Assembly: GCA_000953735.1 (NCBI GenBank)
Contig: LN554852.1
Location: 930,001 to 994,000, forward strand
Length of the DNA stretch: 64,000 nt
From: Moritella viscosa
Lineage (GTDB): Bacteria > Pseudomonadota > Gammaproteobacteria > Enterobacterales > Moritellaceae
Reading direction: 5' to 3'
Every line of letters begins with the position of its first letter. The first letter of the stretch is position 1. Both the position numbers and the translations under genes were made by a program. This document shows, in pieces, positions 10,284 through 21,800 of the stretch. Under the pieces are notes generated by a model that saw nothing but the letters and a program-made list of their open reading frames with translations, did not search any database and was not told where the DNA came from.

Positions 10284-11294
10284 ATGTTTGACTTTAGAAG
10301 TGATACTGTCACACAGCCAACGGCAAAAATGCGCAGTGCTATGGCCACCGCCGTTGTCGGTGATGATGTTTATGGTGATGATCCTACGGTAAACAAGCTT
10401 GAATCAATGGCTGCAGATCGTTATGGATTTGATGCCGCGGTTTTTTGTTCCTCAGGCACACAAGCTAACTTATTAGCAATTATGGCGCACTGCCAGCGTG
10501 GTGATGAATATATTTGTGGCCAAAATGCCCATAATTACCGTTGGGAAGGTGGTGGTGCGGCTGTGTTAGGTAGTGTGCAACCACAACCGATAGCCAACGA
10601 GGCTGATGGCACCATTTGTCTACAAGCGATCCGTGACAATATTAAACCTGATGATGATCATCACGCCAAAACCAAATTATTATCATTAGAAAATACCATT
10701 GGTGGAAAAGTATTACCCCTTGCTTATTTGGCTGAAGCGCAAGCATTGGCATTTGAACATGGATTACGCATTCATCTTGATGGCGCGCGGGTTTTTAATG
10801 CGGCCGTTAAACTGAATGTCGATGCGAGTGAGATCACGCAATATTTTGATTCAGCATCGATTTGTTTATCGAAAGGACTTGCAGCACCGGTTGGTTCATT
10901 ATTACTTGGTTCTGAATCATTAATTCGCAGTGCAAGACGCTGGCGGAAGATGTTGGGTGGAGGTATGCGTCAAGCGGGTATTCTTGCCGCTGCTGGTATT
11001 TTAGCCTTAGATGAGCAAGTGGATAAATTAGCTATTGATCATGAAAACACGCAATATTTAGCGCAACAATTATTGGAACTGTCTGAGTTCACTTTTGATT
11101 TAGATAGTGTGCAAACCAATATGATCTTTACTCAGTATTCCGGTCAAGATGGTAAAGCATTATCGGCATACTTACGTACTAAAGGCATCATTATTAGTGC
11201 GAGTTCTGCGATCCGTTTTGTTGTTCACCAAGATATTACAGTTGAAGCAATCGACTTATTAATTTCAGAAATTAAGTATTTTCATTCAGTGTAA
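10284..11294 (+). CDS. ltaE: Low-specificity L-threonine aldolase
   Basis: LtaE is a PLP-dependent fold type I enzyme that splits threonine or allo-threonine into glycine and acetaldehyde. The product begins FDFRSDTVTQPTAKMRSAM, a family signature. The PLP-binding lysine lies in CLSKGLAAPVGSLL, and RRWRKMLGGGMRQAGI follows. Its 336 residues match the family. An AAGGAA ribosome site is present. With tdh decayed nearby, this aldolase may be the remaining threonine-to-glycine route encoded in this region (inference). Confidence 0.93.
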   Translation: MFDFRSDTVTQPTAKMRSAMATAVVGDDVYGDDPTVNKLESMAADRYGFDAAVFCSSGTQANLLAIMAHCQRGDEYICGQNAHNYRWEGGGAAVLGSVQPQPIANEADGTICLQAIRDNIKPDDDHHAKTKLLSLENTIGGKVLPLAYLAEAQALAFEHGLRIHLDGARVFNAAVKLNVDASEITQYFDSASICLSKGLAAPVGSLLLGSESLIRSARRWRKMLGGGMRQAGILAAAGILALDEQVDKLAIDHENTQYLAQQLLELSEFTFDLDSVQTNMIFTQYSGQDGKALSAYLRTKGIIISASSAIRFVVHQDITVEAIDLLISEIKYFHSV

Positions 11295-11369
11295 AGCCAA
11301 GCCTTATTTCACGTAAATAAGGCAGATATAACATATAATTATTATAATAAAGGTAGTGTCGGAGTTATC

Positions 11370-11825
11370 ATGTCAGATAAAACAACAGCAGTAGAAAATA
11401 ATCAAAAATTGAAATTAGATAAATCGAGAATACCTACAGGTAGTTTGGTTTTACGTACTTTAGCAATGCCTGCTGATACCAATGCAAATGGTGATATTTT
11501 TGGTGGCTGGATCATGTCACAAATGGATATTGCTGGTGGTATTTTAGCGAAAGAGATCGCACAAGGTCGAGTGGCCACTATTTCTGTAGATGGGATGACA
11601 TTTCATCAACCGGTAGCCGTTGGTGATGTAGTTTGTTGTTATGGTACATGCTCTCGTATTGGTAACTCATCGATGACCATAAAGTTAGAAATTTGGGTTA
11701 AACCAGTGATCAATGCGCCGAAATTTAACTATCGTTATATTGTTACAGAAGCTACATTTACCTATGTCGCGATTGATGATAGTGGTAAGTCTCGCCGTAT
11801 CGAGCGTACTTGTGCTGTCGAATAA
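11370..11825 (+). CDS. yciA: Acyl-CoA thioesterase YciA
   Basis: A hot-dog-fold acyl-CoA hydrolase. LRTLAMPADTNANGDIFGGW with the catalytic Asp, and MSQMDIAGGILA on the central helix, are hallmarks of YciA. Family members hydrolyse a range of acyl-CoA esters in the cytoplasm. The length (151 aa) is slightly above E. coli YciA (132 aa), mainly through a charged N-terminal extension. GGAG precedes the start. Confidence 0.92.
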   Translation: MSDKTTAVENNQKLKLDKSRIPTGSLVLRTLAMPADTNANGDIFGGWIMSQMDIAGGILAKEIAQGRVATISVDGMTFHQPVAVGDVVCCYGTCSRIGNSSMTIKLEIWVKPVINAPKFNYRYIVTEATFTYVAIDDSGKSRRIERTCAVE

Positions 11826-12193
11826 TTGATATCAAGAATAACACCTGATATATAAGCGGAATATTTTATTGATAAGTATTCCGCTGTTTCCTACCTCATT
11901 GCTAAATTAAAGGCATTCGATTCTGCATGATATTTAGAATTGATTCATCGAGTAAATAATCCACTATCTGGTCTGACCTTAGTTGGTGTTATCGTATTTT
12001 ATTACTACCCTAAGAATGTTACTGTTTTTTTTATTATAATGGCCTTTCTAAAATTGAATTCCAGACTAACCTTATTTCTACTGAATTATTTTGTAATAAA
12101 AATTTGTTTCTAGTTAGTTTTATAGTTGTTGCTAGGTATGTTTAATTTGTTAGCGTGGTTTCATGTGGAGAGACTCGCTGGGGAGATAGAAAA
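11826..12193. other. Intergenic region yciA to sigma factor
   Basis: A hairpin with perfect 9-bp arms AGCGGAATA (11855-11863) and TATTCCGCT (11877-11885) may end yciA, although its T run is poor. A TATAAT hexamer at 12035-12040 may be a -10 element for the sigma-factor gene. No ORF or RNA gene is seen. Confidence 0.5.
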
Positions 12194-13048
12194 ATGGAAT
12201 TATCTAACGAGTCGAATGCACTAGACGTATACATGTATCAAGTAAACCAAAGCAGTAAATTATTAACTAAAGAAGAAGAATATGAAACAGCGGTTGCTTC
12301 TCATGAAGGTGATGTAAAAGCCAGACAACGCATGATCCAATCAAATCTACGCTTAGTAATAAATATAGCCAAACGTTACCAACATACTTCACTGCCGTTA
12401 GTTGATATTATCCAAGAAGGGAACACTGGGTTGATTCACGCGGTCGAAAAATTTGATGCGACTAAAGGCTTTCGTTTTTCTACTTATGCGGTTTGGTGGA
12501 TAAAGAATAATATTGAGCGTTTTATTATGAATCAGTCACGGACTATCCGTGTACCAATTCATATTGGTAAAGTATATAAACGCATTTTAAAAACTGCACG
12601 TGAACAAGAATTAGACTTGCAATGTAATCATGATGTGATGGCATTGGCAGAATTACTGGAAATGCAACACACACAAGTTACTGAAGTGTTATCCTATTAT
12701 TTTAATGAAGCAAGTTTAGATAAAACGATCGTGACGGATCGTGATTCAAGTACCGCTTTGGTTGATATGCTAGAAGATTATTCTATTTGCAAACCGAATG
12801 ATGAACTCGAAGATGCAGATACTTTATGTTATTTGGATGAAGTGTTAGGCCATTTATCTGAACGTGATAGAAAAATCATTGAATTGAGATTCGGATTAGG
12901 TGAAGAAGATCCACTGACTCTACATGTTATCGGCGAACGTTTATCTATGTCGAGAGAACGAATTCGCCAAATTATTAATTTCAGCTTACAGAAAATTCAG
13001 CCTGAGTTACTGCAAAATACAGTACAAAAACAAGATTATCTCAATTAA
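12194..13048 (+). CDS. RpoS-like group 2 sigma-70 family factor
   Basis: The start is ATG 12194 with GGGGAG upstream; the in-frame ATG at 12155 lacks a ribosome site. The 284-residue protein has region 1.2 (LDVYMYQVNQSSKLLTKEEE), region 2 (QRMIQSNLRLVINIAKRY, then FRFSTYAVWWIKNNIERFIM), region 3 beginning SRTIRVPIHIGKVYK, and region 4 with a helix-turn-helix (IGERLSMSRERIRQI). It resembles RpoS but is shorter than the 330-residue E. coli protein and clearly divergent. It is not next to nlpD, where the true rpoS normally lies, so it is more likely an extra RpoS paralogue (compare RpoQ/RpoX of vibrios). It would redirect RNA polymerase to a special promoter set. Confidence 0.85.
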   Translation: MELSNESNALDVYMYQVNQSSKLLTKEEEYETAVASHEGDVKARQRMIQSNLRLVINIAKRYQHTSLPLVDIIQEGNTGLIHAVEKFDATKGFRFSTYAVWWIKNNIERFIMNQSRTIRVPIHIGKVYKRILKTAREQELDLQCNHDVMALAELLEMQHTQVTEVLSYYFNEASLDKTIVTDRDSSTALVDMLEDYSICKPNDELEDADTLCYLDEVLGHLSERDRKIIELRFGLGEEDPLTLHVIGERLSMSRERIRQIINFSLQKIQPELLQNTVQKQDYLN

Positions 13049-13086
13049 ATAATCGCCTTGGTGCTCACTAATTTTCTGTGTATAAA

Positions 13087-13165
13087 AAGGAATATATTTT
13101 CAGCTATTATCGTTATCTTTAGTTTTTTTCTTGAGATTATGATAGCTTAGCCGAGTATATTCCTT
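13087..13165. repeat. Long imperfect hairpin between the sigma-factor gene and maeA
   Basis: Outer arms AAGGAATATA (13087-13096) and TATATTCCTT (13156-13165) are perfect. Inside them AGCTAT and ATAGCT also pair. It may be a transcription end or an RNA element; a T7 run lies in its loop. Confidence 0.4.
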
Positions 13166-13233
13166 CGTCATTTTAGCCCGTCAGTAGTTATGACTGGTAG
13201 CATACTGCACTCTTTCATACATATGAGATATCA

Positions 13234-14922
13234 ATGAGCACAACAAATCGTCCTCTGTATTTACCCTACGCTGGCTCTGCACTATTAGAAACACCTTTAT
13301 TAAATAAAGGCAGTGGTTTTAGTACAACTGAGCGCCAAAGTTTCAATCTTACGGGCTTAATTCCCCCGATGGTTGAGTCTATTCAAGAACAATCTGAACG
13401 TGCTTATAAGCAGTTTTCAGGTTTTGAGAGTGCGATGGATAAACACGTTTATTTACGTAATATCCAAGATACTAATGAAACATTATTTTACCGTTTAGTT
13501 GATAATCATCTGGAAGAGATGATGCCAATTATTTATACCCCAACCGTTGGTGCTGCGTGTCAACAGTTCTCAGATATTTACCGCCGTGCTCGTGGTTTAT
13601 TTATCTCTTACCCTGAACGTGAAAACATCGATGATATTTTACATAATGTAAATAAGCAAAATGTAAAAGTGATCGTAGTAACGGATGGTGAGCGTATTCT
13701 TGGTTTAGGTGATCAAGGTATCGGTGGTATGGGTATTCCAATTGGTAAATTGTCACTTTATACCTCGTGTGGTGGTATTAGCCCGGCTAACTGCTTACCT
13801 ATCGTGTTAGATGTGGGTACTAATAATGAAAATCGTTTACAAGATCCGATGTACATGGGTTGGCGTAAACCGCGTATCGACCAAGATAAGTATAATGAAT
13901 TTTTAGATCTGTTCATTGATGCTGTAAAACGTCGTTGGCCAAATGTGTTATTGCAATTTGAAGACTTTGCACAACAAAATGCAATGCCATTATTAGAACG
14001 TTATAAAGATAAGATCTGTTGTTTCAACGATGATATTCAAGGTACTGCTGCCGTTACATTAGGTAGCCTAATGGCTGCTTGTCGTGCTGCGAAAACCAAA
14101 TTAAGCGAACAGAAAGTTACCTTCTTAGGTGCGGGTTCTGCAGGTTGTGGTATTGCCGAACAAATCGTTGCGCAAATGAAGTCAGAGGGGCTCTCTGATA
14201 GCCAAGCGCGTGCGCGTGTATTCATGGTTGACCGTTTTGGTGTACTCACAGATAAAATGCCAAACCTACTCGATTTCCAACAGAAACTTGTACAGCATCA
14301 AGGATTACGTGACGAGTGGGGAATTGACAGTGATGTGATCTCACTACTTGACGTGATGAAACATGCTAAACCATCGATTCTAATTGGTGTATCAGGTCAG
14401 CCTGGTCTGTTCACTGAACAAGTCATTAAAACCATGGCCGCTAACACGGAACATCCGATTATATTTCCGTTAAGTAACCCGACATCACGAGTTGAAGCTA
14501 CACCACAAGATCTGATCCGTTGGACAGAAGGCCGTGCATTAGTGGCAACCGGTAGTCCATTCCCTGCTGTAAGTTACGGTGATGAATTGATCACTATTCC
14601 ACAATGTAATAATAGCTATATTTTCCCAGGTATTGGTTTAGGTGTACTCGCAGCAGAAGCTACACGTGTAACGAATGCGATGTTAATGGCAGCAAGTCGT
14701 GCATTAGCGGATTGCTCGCCGTTAGGTCGTGATGGACAGGGTCCATTATTACCACCTTTAACGGACATTCATGCGGTAAGTAAAGAGATTGCTTTCTGGG
14801 TGGCTAAAACAGCACAACTGCAAGGTGTTGCATTGCAAACATCTGATGAAGCGATCCGTAATAATATTGAAAAAAACTTCTGGTTACCAGAATATCGTGA
14901 GTATAAGCGTGTTGCTAACTAG
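13234..14922 (+). CDS. maeA: NAD-dependent malic enzyme
   Basis: It decarboxylates malate to pyruvate with reduction of NAD+. The 562-residue length matches E. coli MaeA (SfcA, 565). [28 protein letters not shown] and the NAD-binding [15 protein letters not shown] are all present, with the metal ligands in FEDFAQ and [10 protein letters not shown]. It is a single gene with its own terminator. Confidence 0.95.
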   Translation: MSTTNRPLYLPYAGSALLETPLLNKGSGFSTTERQSFNLTGLIPPMVESIQEQSERAYKQFSGFESAMDKHVYLRNIQDTNETLFYRLVDNHLEEMMPIIYTPTVGAACQQFSDIYRRARGLFISYPERENIDDILHNVNKQNVKVIVVTDGERILGLGDQGIGGMGIPIGKLSLYTSCGGISPANCLPIVLDVGTNNENRLQDPMYMGWRKPRIDQDKYNEFLDLFIDAVKRRWPNVLLQFEDFAQQNAMPLLERYKDKICCFNDDIQGTAAVTLGSLMAACRAAKTKLSEQKVTFLGAGSAGCGIAEQIVAQMKSEGLSDSQARARVFMVDRFGVLTDKMPNLLDFQQKLVQHQGLRDEWGIDSDVISLLDVMKHAKPSILIGVSGQPGLFTEQVIKTMAANTEHPIIFPLSNPTSRVEATPQDLIRWTEGRALVATGSPFPAVSYGDELITIPQCNNSYIFPGIGLGVLAAEATRVTNAMLMAASRALADCSPLGRDGQGPLLPPLTDIHAVSKEIAFWVAKTAQLQGVALQTSDEAIRNNIEKNFWLPEYREYKRVAN

Positions 14923-14968
14923 TTAATACCCTAAATATGTAATGTATACAGGCGTTATATTCTGACAT

Positions 14969-15001
14969 TAAAAAAACCAGCTACTTTAGCTGGTTTTTTT
15001 A
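14969..15001 (+). terminator. Rho-independent terminator of maeA
   Basis: The stem AAAAAACCAGCTA / TAGCTGGTTTTTT is preceded and followed by A and T runs. Confidence 0.9.
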
Positions 15002-15059
15002 TTGTATCTATTGGTCATATGTTGCAATAAGTCGTGCTGCGTAACAATGTTGCAAAAAA

Positions 15060-15690
15060 TACTTGTGTATTTACCATATTTATAACTGGGATGAATGGTC
15101 ATAAAAAACGATCCCTGTACCTATGGTTGTGGGCCACGAGTATGTAGGTGAAGTTGTTGGTATCGGCCAAGAAGTTCGTGGTTTCGCATTAGGTGATCGT
15201 GTTTCTGGTGAAGGCCACATTACGTGTGGTCACTGTCGTAACTGCCGTGCAGGGCGCACACATTTATGTCGAAATACAACAGGTGTTGGTGTTAACCGTG
15301 AAGGCGCATTTGCTGAATACTTAGTTATTCCTGCATTTAACGCATTCAAGCTACCAGACGATATTTCTGATGATATGGCAGCGATCTTTGACCCGTTTGG
15401 TAACGCTGTACACACTGCTTTATCATTTGATGTGGTTGGTGAAGATGTATTAATTACCGGTGCTGGTCCTATCGGTATCATGGCAGCAGTATGTAAGCAC
15501 GTTGGTACTCGTAATGTTGTGATCTCGGATGTGAATGAATTTCGTTTAGACCTAGCGCAAGATGGGTGTTACTCGCGCTGTAAACGTAGCAACAGAATCG
15601 CTAAAAGATGTGATGGATGATCTTAAAATGACTGAAGGCTTCGATGTTGGCCTTGAAAGGATAAGTCTGATTATGTCAGGTTTACCCTTT
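15060..15690 (+). pseudogene. tdh: Decayed L-threonine 3-dehydrogenase (tdh) remnant
   Basis: The reading frame encodes text nearly identical to Tdh: HIYNWDEWS, then TAA where Gln is expected (15102-15104), then [20 protein letters not shown] and the zinc-binding [16 protein letters not shown]. After RLDLAQ (about 15560) two bases appear to be missing and the protein resumes in another frame as [18 protein letters not shown] through GFDVGLE (to about 15657). An unrelated five-codon stretch then separates this from MSGLP, and homology ends. The first ~35 codons and the C-terminal half are missing. At least three lesions are visible, so this is not a sequencing slip. A GroES-like core remains, but no functional enzyme can be made. 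Confidence 0.88.
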
Positions 15691-15796
15691 TTTATGCGCT
15701 GCATTTTTATTTTTATCTTTATACTACTTTATCGTTACATTATGAAAGTGTTATAGTATAACAAGTTGTTTCTTTTATAGTGAATAGTAATTACAA

Positions 15797-16102
15797 ATGA
15801 TGATCCTTCCCTCTTCATTAGAGTCTTCTTTTTTCCAGTCCTTTTGGCGTTACATCTTGGTGTACCTGATGGTAGCTGGTTTATTATTTACGCTTTGGCA
15901 TCATCATTCATCATCATGGGCCTCGGCAGAGCATTACTATATAGAACAGTTCGCTAAATGTGTTTTTACCGACCCATCAACTGAAACCGAAACCATATTT
16001 AAGGATGTCACGATTTACCATGCTAACCGTCTTTCGTTATTAATTAACGATTCCGATATTTCTATTAGTTATCAGGATGACTCTGAGGTGGACTGTGAAT
16101 AA
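15797..16102 (+). CDS. Small hypothetical membrane-anchored protein
   Basis: The 101-residue frame begins MMILPSSLESSFFQSFWRY and has one hydrophobic segment (about residues 17-36) followed by WHHHSSSWASAEHYYIEQF and a polar, acidic C-terminal half with two cysteines. The layout suggests an inner-membrane anchor with a periplasmic domain of about 60 residues. I do not recognise a family. It lies between the tdh remnant and tadA on the same strand. No strong ribosome site is visible, so the start could differ. Confidence 0.55.
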   Translation: MMILPSSLESSFFQSFWRYILVYLMVAGLLFTLWHHHSSSWASAEHYYIEQFAKCVFTDPSTETETIFKDVTIYHANRLSLLINDSDISISYQDDSEVDCE

Positions 16103-16214
16103 ATTAGCGCATTAATTCTTATGCCATATGCATATTATGACGAGCATTGGAAACATGATGCGATTGATGCTGTGCAATGTATGGTATTATCTTTATAAAT
16201 TACACGCATTGTAG

Positions 16215-16945
<731 letters not shown>

Positions 16946-17081
16946 CTTGTTTTCCTTTTATTTTTCTGCCTAGTCCTAGGCGTTTTCTTATCTTTATGTG
17001 TATTAACATACAGTAATACAAATAATATGCACATGAAACTTTTATGTCAGTTTTATGTGCATAGTGTGACAGCTGGTAGTG

Positions 17082-18581
17082 TTACTCGGGCTCTGTTGTA
17101 ACCCATGCCTGTTCTGTATTGGTTGATAATTCAAAGCCTACATCGCGGGCGACTTGCTCGGTCATATTAATCTGTTCATCAAACCAACGTAAGCTATCGT
17201 AATATTTACGGATATTACTCACGTATTTGATGGCTTCGTTACCTCTAGCATAGCCAAAACGCGTATATTTATACCATTTAGGCTGTTGCAATAGTGGAAT
17301 AATCGCTTTTACTTCCGCCCAGCTATTTTCATTTCCGCCCAGTTTTTGGGTAATCTTTCTTGCATCTATAAGGTGACTATAGCCAATGTTATATGCGGCT
17401 AATGCAAACCAAGGTTTTTCATGTTCAGGGATTGTATCCGGCAAACGTTTGATCAACTTTGCTAAATAGGCTGAGCCAGCTCGCACACTTTGTTCGGCAT
17501 CAATGCGTGAGGTTACACCAAACTCTCTCGCAGTTGGCCAAGTAAGCATCATCATGCCACGTACGCCCGTTGGTGAGCGTGCTTTTGGGTTCCAGTGGGA
17601 TTCTTGGTAGCTGACTGCTGCGAGTAAGCGCCAATCTAGCTCTCCTGCATATTGACGAAACAGTTCTTCGTATTTCGGTAATTGTGAATCGACGCGGCGT
17701 AAGAAAGTACGTGTATCGACAAAATCAAAGGTATCAATGTGACCAAAGTACTTTTCTTGTAGTTGTTCCATTGCGCCGCTGGCTTGCTGTAAGGTGAAAA
17801 AGGCCAGTACAGCATTAGCTAAGCTATCATCGATATTTTTTTCCATTAACCAAACAACATCGAGATCGTCTTCTAGAACGAAGGCTTTATTAAGGTGTGG
17901 GTAATAGTATTGATGTTGAGATAAGGAGGTATCATCTGCAATCGCCAATTTGATAGTACCTTCTTCTAAATTACTGAATAAAATATCTTCATCGGGGAAG
18001 GTTTTATAAGTCAGGTTTAGCTCGGGATAATCACGCTGTAGTTTCTGTATATATTCTTCATGGCTTGAACTTTTTACTACATAAATCGGATCGTTTATCT
18101 GTTGTAAGCTACGTGGTTTCAGGCTGCCTTTACGATAAATGAGAAGTTGTTTTACTTGGTAGTAACTTGGTCCCATTCGATATTCAGCTAAGCGTTTTTC
18201 GGTACGTGTTAAACCTCCTGCAGATAAAGCGATAGGCTTAACTTTCGTATTTTTGTTTTCTAGCATATTTTTCAGTGAATGGTGTGGATGAATTACTAAT
18301 TTAACACCGATATAATCACTAAATTTTTTTAATAACTCATATTCAAGACCTGCTGGTTTGTTGCCTTCTAGGTAATAGTTGGCAGGACCATAAATTGTAT
18401 TGATATGTAATTCTCCCGCGTCTTGGATCTTTTCTAACTGAGTGCGCTCATCCTTTTCTTGAATGCAGCCGGAAACAACTAGACTCAAAATAATGAGTAA
18501 GCTGGATTTTAAAAAGAGTTGTAAGCGAGTGAAAAATACCTGCAAGTAAGCGCCTTTTTGCATGAAAGTATAAATATACAT
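17082..18581 (-). CDS. mltF: Membrane-bound lytic murein transglycosylase MltF
   Basis: The 499-residue protein has an N-terminal signal with lipobox LVVSGC (Cys39), so it is probably a lipoprotein. It continues with a periplasmic amino-acid-binding-protein-like (ABC solute-binding) domain starting at QDAGELHINTIYGPANYYLE. The C-terminal SLT domain shows LLAAVSYQESHWNPKARSPT with the catalytic Glu, then GVRGMMMLTWPTAREFGV. It cleaves peptidoglycan glycan strands to 1,6-anhydro ends. An alternative start six codons downstream (ATG before QKGAYL) is equally plausible. It is divergent from purL, as in E. coli. Confidence 0.93.
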   Translation of the reverse strand: MYIYTFMQKGAYLQVFFTRLQLFLKSSLLIILSLVVSGCIQEKDERTQLEKIQDAGELHINTIYGPANYYLEGNKPAGLEYELLKKFSDYIGVKLVIHPHHSLKNMLENKNTKVKPIALSAGGLTRTEKRLAEYRMGPSYYQVKQLLIYRKGSLKPRSLQQINDPIYVVKSSSHEEYIQKLQRDYPELNLTYKTFPDEDILFSNLEEGTIKLAIADDTSLSQHQYYYPHLNKAFVLEDDLDVVWLMEKNIDDSLANAVLAFFTLQQASGAMEQLQEKYFGHIDTFDFVDTRTFLRRVDSQLPKYEELFRQYAGELDWRLLAAVSYQESHWNPKARSPTGVRGMMMLTWPTAREFGVTSRIDAEQSVRAGSAYLAKLIKRLPDTIPEHEKPWFALAAYNIGYSHLIDARKITQKLGGNENSWAEVKAIIPLLQQPKWYKYTRFGYARGNEAIKYVSNIRKYYDSLRWFDEQINMTEQVARDVGFELSTNTEQAWVTTEPE

Positions 18582-18759
18582 ATTGGATCTATCTTTATAG
18601 CGTTTTCATTGCCATTACACAACCGTTAATCACAATTAGCTGTATAAAAAAACAGTGTTGATATCTGGTAGTGAAATGACAATGTTATCAATACTGTTAA
18701 CGATGTTATCGACTAAGGATTGAAAAAAAATATTAGTAAATTAACTTGTTGTTCATGTA

Positions 18760-18775
18760 ACGCTATCGTTATTGT
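18760..18775 (+). promoter_or_regulatory. Candidate PurR operator upstream of purL
   Basis: ACGCTATCGTTATTGT matches the PurR box ACGCAAACGTTTTCGT at 12 of 16 positions, including the central CG. It lies just upstream of a TATAAT at 18787-18792 and about 60 bp before purL. This is a by-eye match and the -35 element is not obvious. Confidence 0.35.
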
Positions 18776-18836
18776 AATTATTTGCATATAATGGCCGGGA
18801 TTTTTCCCCAGTAACCCTTTTAGTGAGAAAAAGTTA

Positions 18837-21800
18837 ATGCATATAATGCGAGGGGCGCCAGCGCTTTCTGAGTTTCGTACTAATAAATTAGTCGAACGTT
18901 GTAATGATGTAGGATTATCGGATATAACAATTTACGCGGAGTACATCCATTTTGCTGATGTAACGGCTCCGCTCAGTGACAATGAACGGAGTGTCCTGGA
19001 AAAGTTGTTGACCTACGGGCCAAGAATTGCAGAGCACGCTCCCGAAGGAACTCTCCTTCTCGTCACTCCTCGTCCCGGCACTATCTCTCCTTGGTCTTCT
19101 AAATCTACCGACATCGCAATCAACTGCAGCCTTTCTAAAATAAAACGTCTTGAGCGTGGCATCGCCTACTACATATCTTCATCTACCCCACTTACACCAA
19201 CTCAATTACAAACTGCAGCAAGTCTTGTGCACGATCGTATGATGGAAGTTGTATTTGATTGTTTAGATGCAGCAGAACAATTATTTGTTCAGGCACAAGC
19301 GCGTCCGTTAAAGTCGGTTGATATCTTAGAGGGTGGCAGTGAGGCACTTGTTGATGCGAATGTTAAATTAGGTTTAGCACTGGCTGAAGATGAAATCGAT
19401 TATTTGATTGCGAGTTTTACTCAATTAAACCGTAATCCAAATGACATCGAATTAATGATGTTTGCTCAAGCAAACTCAGAGCATTGTCGTCATAAGATTT
19501 TTAATGCGGATTGGACTATTGATGGCCAAGAGCAAGAAAAATCATTATTCAAGATGATCAAGAACACCTTTGAACAAACAGGTGATCATGTTTTATCTGC
19601 ATATAAAGATAATGCTTCTGTGATGGAAGGTTCAAAAGCCGGCCGTTTCTTCCCTGACCCACAAACTCACCAGTATGAATATCACCAAGAAGATATCCAA
19701 ATTCTGATGAAGGTTGAGACGCACAATCACCCAACTGCAATTTCGCCTTGGCCAGGTGCCGCGACGGGGTCAGGTGGTGAAATCCGTGATGAAGGCGCAA
19801 CGGGTCGTGGTTCGAAACCAAAAGCAGGTTTAGTTGGCTTTACGGTATCTAATTTACGAATTCCAGAATTTGAGCAGCCATGGGAAACCGACTTTGGTAA
19901 GCCTGGTCGTATTGTTAGTGCATTAGACATTATGCTAGAAGGTCCTTTGGGTGGCGCAGCATTTAATAACGAATTTGGTCGTCCTAACCTATTAGGTTAT
20001 TTCCGTACTTATGAAGCTGAAGTTAACAGCCATAATGGTATGGAAGTACGTGGTTACCACAAGCCGATTATGCTGGCTGGTGGTTTGGGTAATATCCGTG
20101 ACCAACACATTAAAAAGGGTGATATCCCAGTAGGCGCGAAACTTATCGCACTGGGTGGTCCAGCAATGAACATTGGTTTAGGTGGCAGTGCTGCTTCATC
20201 GATGGACTCTGGTCAATCACACGAAGATTTAGATTTTGCTTCTGTGCAACGTGAAAACCCAGAAATGGAGCGTCGTTGTCAAGAGGTTATCGACCGCTGC
20301 TGGCAGCTTGGTGAAGACAATCCAATTGCCTTCATTCACGATGTGGGCGCGGGTGGTTTATCAAACGCATTCCCTGAACTTGTGCATGACGGTGGCCGTG
20401 GTGCTCAGTTTGAATTGCGTGATATCAACAATGATGAACCTGGCATGTCACCGCTTGAAATTTGGTGTAATGAATCTCAAGAACGCTACGTAATGGCTGT
20501 TGCACCTGAAAACCTAGCAACATTCGAAGCGATTTGTAAGCGTGAACGTGCTCCATTCTCAGTGGTTGGTGTAGCGACTGAAGAGTTGCATTTGTCTGTA
20601 ACGGATTCGTTATTAGACGAACAGCCAATTGATATGCCAATGGAAGTATTATTAGGTAAAGCACCTAAGATGCACCGTGAAGCAACAACGCTAGTGACTG
20701 AAGGTGAAGCATTAGACTTTACTGGTGTCACAGTTAAAGATGCAGCTGAACGTTTATTACGTTTACCTGCGATTGCAGAAAAGACGTTCTTAATCACGAT
20801 TGGTGACCGCTCGGTAACGGGTCTGGTTGCACGTGATCAAATGGTTGGTCCTTGGCAGGTTCCTGTTGCCGATTGTGCTGTAACTGCGGCAAGTTTTGAT
20901 ACTTACGCTGGTGAAGCAATGGCTATTGGTGAACGTACGCCACTCGCACTGTTAAACTTCCCTGCATCTAGCCGTATGGCGGTTGCTGAAGCATTAACAA
21001 ATATCGCAGCAACAGAAATTGGTGATTTAACACGTATTAACCTTTCTGCTAACTGGATGTCTGCAGCGGGTCACCCTGGTGAAGATGCTGGTTTATATGC
21101 AGCGGTTAAAGCGGTAGGTGAAGAACTTTGTCCTGAATTGAACCTTACTATTCCAGTAGGTAAAGATTCAATGTCGATGAAGACACGCTGGGAAGATAAC
21201 GGTGAAAATAAAGAAGTTACATCGCCATTATCACTGATTATTACTGCGTTTGGTCGTGTGACTGACGTACGTAAAACAGTAACACCACAGCTACGTACTG
21301 ACAAAGGCGCAACAGACATTATCCTTATCGATTTAGGTAATGGTAAGAACCGTCTCGGAGCTTCATCATTAGCGCAAGTATACAAGCAATTGGGTCAACA
21401 GACGCCAGATGTGGATAGCTCAGAGCAGCTGAAAGGCTTCTTCGATGCAATGCAAGTGTTAGTGAAAGAGCAATCATTACTGGCTTATCATGACCGCAGT
21501 GACGGTGGTTTATTCTCAACAGTAACAGAGATGGCATTTGCTGGTCACTGTGGTGTTGACGTTGAACTTGATATGTTAGGTACCGATGATCTTGCTGCTC
21601 TTTACTCTGAAGAGTTAGGCGCGGTGATCCAAGTGTCTTCTGCAATGAAAGAGCAAGTACTTACAACATTAGCGGGTCACGGTCTAGCTGCATGTTGTCA
21701 TGTGATTGGTTCTACAAATGAAGATGACATGATTCGCTTCACACGTAACGGTGAAAACGTATTAGCTGAAAGTCGTACCTACTACCGTGCTATGTGGGCC

